This document shows positions 1-4,932 of a stretch of 7,210 nt of DNA, one piece after another; position 1 is the first letter of the stretch; every line of letters starts with the position of its first letter. This DNA comes from Planctomycetaceae bacterium (GTDB lineage: Bacteria > Planctomycetota > Planctomycetia > Isosphaerales > Isosphaeraceae), in the NCBI GenBank assembly GCA_019232645.1, contig JAFANO010000663.1:1-7210 (forward strand), written 5' to 3'. Both the position numbers and the translations under genes were made by a program. The notes under the pieces were generated by a model. The model had not been told where the DNA came from, searched no databases, and was given only the letters and a program-made list of their open reading frames with translations.

Positions 1-1359
1 CACGCCGGCGTAGCGGAAGGGCAGCGACGGGTCGATCTGCTTGTAATCGGCGAAGACCTGGCTCGTCAGCAGTCCCAGCGCCGAGGGGCCGGCGGCGGCG
101 ACCAGCCGGCCCACGTTGTAGCAGAACGACGTGCCGGTGCTCCGCAGCCGAGTCGGGAAGAGCTCGGGGAAGTAGATCGCGTAGCCGCCGAACAGTGCGA
201 GCTGGCAGAAGCCCATCAGCGGGATCATCCAGAAGATCTGGTGGAAGTCGTTCAGGTACCAGAATGTGAAGGCGGTCGCGGCCATCGCCAGCAGGAACGA
301 CAGGGCGAATGCGGGCCGGCGTCCGATGTCTTGCGTGATCCGGCTGAAGGCGTAGATGCCGAAGAACGCCCCGGCGTTCTGGAGCAGCGAGGTGATCCCG
401 GTCCAGAAGGTCAGCTTGCCGTCGACGAACGTCTTCAGCGCCTCGCCGGCGAGGCCCTGGGCCTCGCCGACTCTGGTAAAGTGGGAATAGAAGACCGTGC
501 GGATCAGGTCGAAGCTGAAGAAGCCGATCCCCCAGAGCCCGACCACCCCGGCGAAGGCCAGCAGCATGCCGACGATCGTGTTCCGCCGCCACCGAGGATC
601 GCCGAACAACTCGCCGAGCGAGCCGAGCCGGACCTCGGGGACGAGCAGACCCGCCCCCCGATCGGCCCGGTGCCTGGCGGCGGCCTTCCACCGCTCGGGC
701 TCCTTCAGGCGCTTGAAGATGAACAGCGAGAGGAGGGACGGCAACACCCCGATGACGAACATCGCCCGCCAGGCGCTGCCGATCACGCCCGATTCCTCCG
801 CCTTGCCCAGCCCGATGCTGATGCAGGCCGCCAGCATGTTTCCAACCGCCGAGAGGGCCTGGAGCCACCCCAGCGCCATCGGCCGGGCGCGGTCGGGCAT
901 CGCCTCGGCCACCAGCGAGACCCCCACCGCGAACTCCCCACCAACGCCCAGCCCGGTCAGGAAGCGATAGAAGGCGAAGTCATCCATCCCCACCGACAGG
1001 GCGCTCAGGCCCGTGAAGGCCGAGTAGAGCAGGATCGTCAGCAGCATCGTCTTGGCGCGGCCGATCCGGTCCCCCACGATCCCGAACACCAGCCCGCCCA
1101 CCGCCCAGCCGAGCATGAAAACCGTCGTGGCGTATCCGGCATACCTGTCGACGTTCAGGTCGCCCGGCGCGGCGTGGATCAGGTGCATGACCGCCGGCCT
1201 GCGCGCCAGGTTGAAGAGCTGCTGGTCCATCGTGTCGAACAGCCAGCCCAGCGCGGCGATCACCAGGACGAACCAGTGGTAACTCGTCAGGCCCTGGTGC
1301 CAGGGGCCGGTCTCGACGGCGGGCGAAGTCTGGGTCGGGGAGTCGCTGTCGAAATGCAT
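1..1359 (-). CDS. MFS transporter, sugar/organic-acid symporter type (3' end cut by window edge)
   Basis: An integral inner-membrane carrier of the major facilitator superfamily, probably a proton-coupled symporter; the substrate cannot be told. The frame is open from an ATG at 1359 to the window edge, giving 453 codons and no stop. About eleven hydrophobic segments are visible, roughly at residues 27-46, 75-97, 103-122, 128-152, 163-184, 197-216, 263-285, 317-340, 348-367, 372-395 and 410-435, so the twelfth helix is probably missing. The family loop-2/3 signature is GDRIGRAK at 97-103. The helix-4 region has RFLTGLGVGGEFAVG at 132-146. PELFPTRLRSTG at 398-409 matches the PE-FPT-LRSTG pattern of sugar/organic-acid carriers. 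The cytoplasmic loop 217-260 is rich in charged residues. The start is supported by GGAG 9 nt upstream. The next gene upstream on this strand is about 630 nt away, so it may have its own promoter. Confidence 0.93.
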   Translation of the reverse strand, partial: MHFDSDSPTQTSPAVETGPWHQGLTSYHWFVLVIAALGWLFDTMDQQLFNLARRPAVMHLIHAAPGDLNVDRYAGYATTVFMLGWAVGGLVFGIVGDRIGRAKTMLLTILLYSAFTGLSALSVGMDDFAFYRFLTGLGVGGEFAVGVSLVAEAMPDRARPMALGWLQALSAVGNMLAACISIGLGKAEESGVIGSAWRAMFVIGVLPSLLSLFIFKRLKEPERWKAAARHRADRGAGLLVPEVRLGSLGELFGDPRWRRNTIVGMLLAFAGVVGLWGIGFFSFDLIRTVFYSHFTRVGEAQGLAGEALKTFVDGKLTFWTGITSLLQNAGAFFGIYAFSRITQDIGRRPAFALSFLLAMAATAFTFWYLNDFHQIFWMIPLMGFCQLALFGGYAIYFPELFPTRLRSTGTSFCYNVGRLVAAAGPSALGLLTSQVFADYKQIDPSLPFRYAGV

Positions 1360-1958
1360 CAATAAAGTCTCCGGGGCCGCGGCGGCTCGGGCTGAGAGAT
1401 GGCCGGCCGGTCCCTCGCCTCCGCGACGCACCGCGTCCTCGCTCCCTTCCCAGCCGGACCTGACGGTACGAGAGCTGGTGTCAAGGCTCCAGCGGACCGT
1501 CGCCGGCTTCGGCCCATGTCGAGACTCGAGGCATCTTCCCGGGGAACAGGGTCGTCCGATGTTGGATGTTCCGTGTTCTGCCCTCGAGACGCGCAGGCGA
1601 AAGCCGTGGTCAAGAAGCACGCGGATTTCGACGATGGGATCCGCGGCCTCGTGATGATTTGATCGGCGTCGAGATCAGCTTGGAGATCCTCTCGTCTCCT
1701 GCGTCCTCGGTCGACGGCCTTCTCTGGGGAGATGCCCCAATCGCGCGACAATCGCCCCTCGGCGCGGAGCCGATTCCAGGCAGCACGCGGCGACCCGGTC
1801 TCCCAGACGGCCAGCAGGCCCGCACGCCCGGGATCCGTGTCCATCACTGCCCGCACGAACTTGGCCGCCGGATCGGGAAGGTGTTGCAGCGCCCAGCGTA
1901 CCCGGTCGGCCTCGGCGACCGCCAGCAGTCGCCCACTCGTGACCAGGCCCGGCCGCAC
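1359..1958 (-). CDS. Unrecognised open frame, possibly a small gene or a gene remnant
   Basis: An open frame of 199 codons from a GTG, ending in a TGA that shares its last base with the ATG of the MFS gene (TGATG). I do not recognise the product. The first 85 or so codons (about 1958-1700) have mostly G or C in third position, as in real genes of this genome. They give a plausible soluble helical protein, for example RVRWALQHLPDPAAKFVRAV and LLAVWETGSPRAAWNRLRAEG. After about residue 85 the third-position bias fades and the translation becomes arginine- and proline-rich with no pattern, so the tail is probably read-through of non-coding DNA. There is no Shine-Dalgarno sequence at a sensible distance from the GTG; a GAGGGG lies about 18 nt away. 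It could be the remains of a gene whose true end is near 1700, or chance. Confidence 0.25.
   Translation of the reverse strand: MRPGLVTSGRLLAVAEADRVRWALQHLPDPAAKFVRAVMDTDPGRAGLLAVWETGSPRAAWNRLRAEGRLSRDWGISPEKAVDRGRRRREDLQADLDADQIITRPRIPSSKSACFLTTAFACASRGQNTEHPTSDDPVPREDASSLDMGRSRRRSAGALTPALVPSGPAGKGARTRCVAEARDRPAISQPEPPRPRRLY
1369..1372 (-). promoter_or_regulatory. Ribosome binding site of the MFS transporter
   Basis: GGAG on the minus strand, 9 nt before the ATG at 1359. It fixes the start used here. No other in-frame start with a comparable site was seen upstream. Confidence 0.6.
1620..1645 (-). other. Stem-loop in the spacer before the MFS gene
   Basis: A perfect 7-bp stem (CGCGGAT with ATCCGCG) around a 12-nt loop. 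It falls just beyond the codon-biased part of the unrecognised frame at 1958-1700. On the minus strand it is followed by a weakly T-rich stretch, TGCTTCTTG, which is not a proper T-tract. It could be a poor terminator of a decayed gene or chance. Confidence 0.2.
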
Positions 1959-1976
1959 GCTCGGCGGTGACGAGCG
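1958..1976 (-). terminator. Stem-loop after the response regulator, possible end of the signalling operon
   Basis: A perfect 6-bp stem (CGCTCG with CGAGCG) and 7-nt loop starting 13 nt after the regulator's stop codon. There is no T-tract, so it does not meet the usual test for an intrinsic terminator. It is recorded because of its position at the end of the gene series. Confidence 0.25.
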
Positions 1977-1989
1977 GACCCCTCGGCGT

Positions 1990-2772
1990 TCAGTCGGCCG
2001 GATCTGGACCGCCCGCCGGGAAGCGCTTGCGGAGGGTCAACTGGCGGCCGGTCTCGTCCGGGATGACCTCGTCGAAGCGCGGGGCGATCACCTCCCGCCA
2101 ACCTTCCTCGTGGAGCAGGCCCTGCTCGATCCAGCCGGACGTGTCGCACAGAGTGAGCGTGACGCGATCGGCGAGGAGCCGGTAGGCGAGCATGGCCACG
2201 AGGCTGACCTTGCGACATCGCCCAAACGCATCGGCGCTGGCCCAGAGTTCCTTGAGGGCCGAGCCGAAGGCGCAGGCCGTCTCGCTGTCGAGCGTGGTCC
2301 GGCCGACCAGGAGGCTGCGCAACTGGGCGATCTGGCGGAGCGGCTGGGCGTCGCCGCGGGTCTCGAGCCGGATCTCTCCCGAGGCGTCGGGTCGCTCCAG
2401 ATTGCGCCACCAGGCGTCGGCGTCCTCCATCGCCTGGTAGATCTGGTCGGGGGTGTAGGGCTTGGCGATGTAGTCGTCGGCCCCGACCCGGAAGCTCTGG
2501 TGCCGGTTCTCGGCGGCGATGCGGGCGGTGACCATGACGACGGGGATCAGGCTGGTCGTCTTCCGGATCTTGAGGGCCTTGCAGACCTCGTAGCCGTTGA
2601 TGTCGGGGAGCATCAGGTCGAGGAAGACGATGTCGGGGTGTCCCTGGCGGACTTTTTCGAGCGCCTCGCTGCCGGTGAACGCCGATTCGGTCTGGTAGCC
2701 TCGGAGCTGGACCAGTAGCGACAGGAGGTGGTTGGCCTCGGGCTCGTCATCGACAATCAGGGCGGTCGGCAT
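1990..2772 (-). CDS. Response regulator with a C-terminal degenerate HATPase_c_2-like domain
   Basis: A 260-residue cytoplasmic signalling protein. Residues 1-120 are a complete receiver: acidic pair D8-D9, phosphoacceptor D52 in FLDLMLPD, T82 in VTAR, and K104 in the AKPYTPDQ loop. Residues about 135-251 carry no DNA-binding motif. They resemble the RsbW/SpoIIAB-type ATPase fold (HATPase_c_2) seen joined to receivers in planctomycetes: ALKELWASADAFG at 172-184 sits where the N-box lies, YRLLADRVTLTLCDTSGW at 197-214 where the DxGxGF motif lies, and DEVIPDETGRQLTLRKRF at 234-251 matches the family's final strands. The N-box asparagine is replaced (S179) and the glycine-rich ATP lid seems absent, so it is probably not an active kinase. 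It follows the receiver-kinase by 84 nt on the same strand and is likely its partner. A good TGAGGT site supports the start. Confidence 0.9.
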   Translation of the reverse strand: MPTALIVDDEPEANHLLSLLVQLRGYQTESAFTGSEALEKVRQGHPDIVFLDLMLPDINGYEVCKALKIRKTTSLIPVVMVTARIAAENRHQSFRVGADDYIAKPYTPDQIYQAMEDADAWWRNLERPDASGEIRLETRGDAQPLRQIAQLRSLLVGRTTLDSETACAFGSALKELWASADAFGRCRKVSLVAMLAYRLLADRVTLTLCDTSGWIEQGLLHEEGWREVIAPRFDEVIPDETGRQLTLRKRFPAGGPDPAD

Positions 2773-2778
2773 CGGAAA

Positions 2779-2784
2779 ACCTCA
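2779..2784 (-). promoter_or_regulatory. Ribosome binding site of the receiver/HATPase-like regulator
   Basis: TGAGGT on the minus strand, 6 nt before the ATG at 2772; it agrees with the receiver's first strand beginning a few residues in. Confidence 0.6.
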
Positions 2785-2833
2785 TTAGGGCGGTCGGTGG
2801 GGCCCGCATTCTGCGCCTCGGGTCAACGTTCGG

Positions 2834-2852
2834 ATCCCCGACAGGTGGGGAT
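2834..2852 (-). other. Stem-loop between the receiver-kinase and the regulator
   Basis: A perfect 6-bp stem (ATCCCC with GGGGAT) and 7-nt loop, beginning 4 nt after the receiver-kinase stop codon. It has no T-tract, and the next gene is 84 nt from that stop, so it is more likely a partial terminator, an mRNA-stabilising end or chance than a full stop to transcription. Confidence 0.3.
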
Positions 2853-2856
2853 GGAC

Positions 2857-4074
2857 TCAGGGGCCGCCGGGGGGAAACTCTCCGTCGTCATCGTGACTCG
2901 GGAGGGAACGGCGAGGCAAGCGGACGGTGACGGTCGTCCCTCGGTTCACCTCGCTCTCGGCGGCGACGGTCCCGTCGTGCATCTCGACAAATTTCTTGAC
3001 GATCGACAGCCCCAGCCCCAGGCCGCGCTTGTTGAAGCCGAAGTCGCCCGAGGAGTGGTGGCTGGAATCGAACTGGGTGAAGAACGGCTGGAACAAATGG
3101 GACAGCGCCCGGGGCTCGAGCCCGATCCCCTGATCGGCGATCCGGATCTCGGCCTCGTCGGGGGCCGAGAGCCGCGCGACCAAGGCGATCTCGCCGCCGT
3201 CGGGGGTGAACTTGATGGCGTTGGTCAGGAGGTTGACGAAGGCCGCGTCGATCTTGTCGGCGTCGATCTCGAAGGTCCCGAGGTCGTCGGTGATGTCCGT
3301 CTTCAGGTGGAGGTGGCGGGCCTGGAGGAACGGCCCGACCTGGTCGATGACGCCCCGGAGCATCGCGGCCAGGTCGACCGGGGTGCGCCGCAGCTTCCGG
3401 CGGAAGTCGTCGACGCGCATCAGGGTCAGCGTGTTGGTGACCAGCCGGCCCAGTTGCCGGGCGCTGGCGGAGATCCGTTCGATCAGGGCGCGCTCTTGCT
3501 CGCTGCGGTTGGGATTCATCAGGCGGAGCAGCTCGCTGAGGCCCAGCACCAGCGTGATCGGCGTGTTGAACTCGTGGCTGGCGACCTCGATGAACGCGCT
3601 CTTGAGCTGGCCGGCCTCGGCCAGCTCCTCGTTGGCCCGGGTCAACTGCCGGTTGGCCGCCTGGAGCTCGGCGATCAGCCGCTTCCGCTCGGCGAGCAGC
3701 TCGAACTGCTCGGCCCCCTGGCGAAGGATTCCCTCCAGCTCGGTGGCATCCCAGGGCTTGAGGATGTAGCGGAAGATGTGGCCCTCGTTGACGGCGTTGA
3801 TCACCGCCTGGATGTCGGCGTAGCCGGTGAAGAGCATCCGGATGGCGTCGGGCTGGAGTTTCCGGGCGTGGACCAGGAACTCGTCGCCGGTCATGCCGGG
3901 CATGCGCTGGTCGGAGAGGATCAGGTGGACCTCCTGATGGCCGAGGATCTCCAGGGCCTGGGCGCCGTTGCTCGCCGTCAGGACTCGGTACGTCCGATGG
4001 AACAGATGGCGCAGGCTCTCGAGCACATCGACTTCGTCGTCCACGACCAACAAGCTGTGTCGCCTCTGGTCCAT
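2857..4074 (-). CDS. Receiver-histidine kinase (N-terminal REC, HisKA, HATPase_c)
   Basis: A soluble 405-residue kinase with no membrane segment, controlled by its own N-terminal receiver. The receiver (about 5-120) has D12-D13, phosphoacceptor D55 in LSDQRMPG, T83 in LFTGYAD and K106 in LKPW. A coiled linker (about 120-160) leads to the dimerisation/phosphotransfer domain with H167 in ASHEFNTPI. The catalytic domain has the N-box NLLTNAIKFTPDGG (281-294, N285), the G1 box DQGIG (314-318), the F-box PFF (330-332), and the G2 box RGLGLGLS (350-357). All catalytic residues are present. The H-box has Asn (N170) where Arg is usual, and the ATP lid holds a Ser/His stretch at 337-343. Receiver-first kinases normally act inside a relay, so the upstream PAS kinase is a plausible phosphodonor and the downstream regulator a plausible acceptor; both are inference. 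GGAG 8 nt upstream supports the start. Confidence 0.95.
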   Translation of the reverse strand: MDQRRHSLLVVDDEVDVLESLRHLFHRTYRVLTASNGAQALEILGHQEVHLILSDQRMPGMTGDEFLVHARKLQPDAIRMLFTGYADIQAVINAVNEGHIFRYILKPWDATELEGILRQGAEQFELLAERKRLIAELQAANRQLTRANEELAEAGQLKSAFIEVASHEFNTPITLVLGLSELLRLMNPNRSEQERALIERISASARQLGRLVTNTLTLMRVDDFRRKLRRTPVDLAAMLRGVIDQVGPFLQARHLHLKTDITDDLGTFEIDADKIDAAFVNLLTNAIKFTPDGGEIALVARLSAPDEAEIRIADQGIGLEPRALSHLFQPFFTQFDSSHHSSGDFGFNKRGLGLGLSIVKKFVEMHDGTVAAESEVNRGTTVTVRLPRRSLPSHDDDGEFPPGGP

Positions 4075-4082
4075 CCACTGAT

Positions 4083-4086
4083 CTCC
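4083..4086 (-). promoter_or_regulatory. Ribosome binding site of the receiver-histidine kinase
   Basis: GGAG on the minus strand, 8 nt before the ATG at 4074. An in-frame GTG further upstream was not used because its extension would lie in sequence with no domain. Confidence 0.5.
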
Positions 4087-4164
4087 GACTCCGGCCGTGC
4101 CTCAGACTGGCGGGGTAGGGGCCCCGACTTGCCGCCGATCCTCTGTCCCGACATCTCGCGGCGG

Positions 4165-4192
4165 GTCCCGCCGGCCCGTGCCGGCGTGGGAC
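4165..4192 (-). other. Strong GC-rich stem-loop in the 296-nt spacer
   Basis: GTCCC then GCCGGC, a 4-nt loop, then GCCGGC and GGGAC: 11 pairs in all, broken only by a 2-nt GT bulge on the right arm. It lies about 90 nt upstream of the receiver-kinase start, in the longest spacer of the cluster, with no T-tract on either side. It may be a leader structure, a protein site or part of a terminator. The spacer from 4075 to 4370 holds no convincing gene. Confidence 0.35.
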
Positions 4193-4328
4193 GCGATCCG
4201 CTGTCGGCTCCTCCACTTTAACTCCGCTGGCGTGCCAGTCCCACCGTAAGTTCTCAGGCAGCTTGCGATCAGACGGTCACTCGTCCGACGAATTCGCCGC
4301 CCCGGACCGACCCCGGGACGCCTCTGTG

Positions 4329-4358
4329 CCCCCGCTCGTGACCTCGGTTGCGCGGGGG
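4329..4358 (-). terminator. Stem-loop just after the small receiver gene
   Basis: A 7-bp perfect stem (CCCCCGC with GCGGGGG) and a 16-nt loop, 12 nt past the stop codon of the small receiver protein on the minus strand. There is no T-tract, so it is only a candidate partial terminator. The 296-nt spacer that follows makes a transcript end or processing point here reasonable. Confidence 0.25.
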
Positions 4359-4370
4359 GAAGCCGGCTGC

Positions 4371-4892
4371 TCACTCGGTCGAGCCGGAGGAAGCTTCGGG
4401 GGGAGCGTGCAAACCGCTGAGTCGTTGCATTTCGCCCTCCAGCGCCGAGACGCGTGACTGGAGGCTATCGACCGTGCTCAAGAGCTCTTCGCGCTGCCGG
4501 GCAGCCTGGGTCAACCGGTCGTACTCCGCGGCGGCTTGGCGGACGGCGGCCTCGAGCTCCTCGGGCTGCCACGGCTTCTTCAGGAAGCCGTAGATGTGCC
4601 CCTGGTTGATCGCGGCGATGATCGACTCCAGGTCGGCGAAGCCGGTGAAGAGCATCCGGACCGCGTGGGGGTAGTGCGACCTGACCTTGGCCAGCAGCTC
4701 GACGCCGGTGATCTGGGGCATCCGCTGGTCGGACATCACGATATGGACCTCCTCCTCCTGCATGATCCGGTATCCTTCCTGGGCGCTGTGGGCCTTCAGG
4801 ACCCGGAACTCCCGGCGGAGCAGGTCGTGGACGGAGTCGCACACGTTGGGCTCGTCGTCGACGATCAGGAGACAATGCTTCTTGGGCTTCAT
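4371..4892 (-). CDS. Stand-alone receiver protein with C-terminal coiled coil
   Basis: A soluble 173-residue response regulator without an effector domain. The receiver (about 5-120) has D12-D13-E14, phosphoacceptor D55 in MSDQRMPQITG, T83 in LFTGFAD and K106 in KKPWQPEE. These fall at exactly the same positions as in the receiver-kinase downstream, with about 46% identity over 114 residues. Residues about 120-160 (LTQAARQREELLSTVDSLQ onward) form a charged heptad-like helix, probably a coiled coil that dimerises or docks a partner; the last dozen residues are a Ser/Pro/Gly tail. The start at 4892 is chosen because GAGGAGT lies 8 nt upstream and the receiver begins at once. An in-frame ATG at 4931, one base past the kinase stop, would add 13 residues but has no good ribosome site. 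It directly follows the PAS kinase and is its likely cognate receiver. Confidence 0.93.
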   Translation of the reverse strand: MKPKKHCLLIVDDEPNVCDSVHDLLRREFRVLKAHSAQEGYRIMQEEEVHIVMSDQRMPQITGVELLAKVRSHYPHAVRMLFTGFADLESIIAAINQGHIYGFLKKPWQPEELEAAVRQAAAEYDRLTQAARQREELLSTVDSLQSRVSALEGEMQRLSGLHAPPEASSGSTE

Positions 4893-4900
4893 CGCGGGCC

Positions 4901-4907
4901 ACTCCTC
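4901..4907 (-). promoter_or_regulatory. Ribosome binding site deciding the start of the small receiver protein
   Basis: GAGGAGT on the minus strand, 8 nt before the ATG at 4892. It favours this start over the ATG at 4931, which lies immediately after the upstream TGA and lacks such a site. Confidence 0.6.
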
Positions 4908-4932
4908 GCGTCGGTCGGCCGCAGGCGGCATC

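Noticed and set aside
241..1365. A 374-codon plus-strand open frame opposite the transporter.
   Set aside because: Its product is Arg/Glu/Pro/Gln-rich without pattern, whereas the minus strand encodes a clear membrane transporter over the whole stretch.
1479..1484. A perfect TTGACA on the minus strand about 120 nt upstream of the transporter start, as a promoter -35 element.
   Set aside because: No acceptable -10 hexamer lies 16-18 nt downstream, so one matching hexamer is not enough to call a promoter.
1518..1528. An 11-nt palindrome, TCGAGACTCGA, as an operator site.
   Set aside because: It is a single copy, short, and not placed at a recognisable promoter.
2888..4216. A 442-codon minus-strand open frame overlapping the receiver-kinase in another frame.
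   Set aside because: It is almost wholly Arg/Pro/Gly/Ala and is a frame shadow of the kinase gene.
2728..4221. A 497-codon open frame on the plus strand opposite the receiver-kinase.
   Set aside because: It is the antisense of a gene with all kinase motifs; its translation is Gly/Val/Asp/Glu-rich with no domain, as expected opposite a GC-rich gene.
4102..4374. A 90-codon minus-strand open frame in the 296-nt spacer.
   Set aside because: Its composition is Arg/Pro/Gly-rich, it has no domain, and it overlaps the stop of the small receiver gene; chance in GC-rich DNA is enough.
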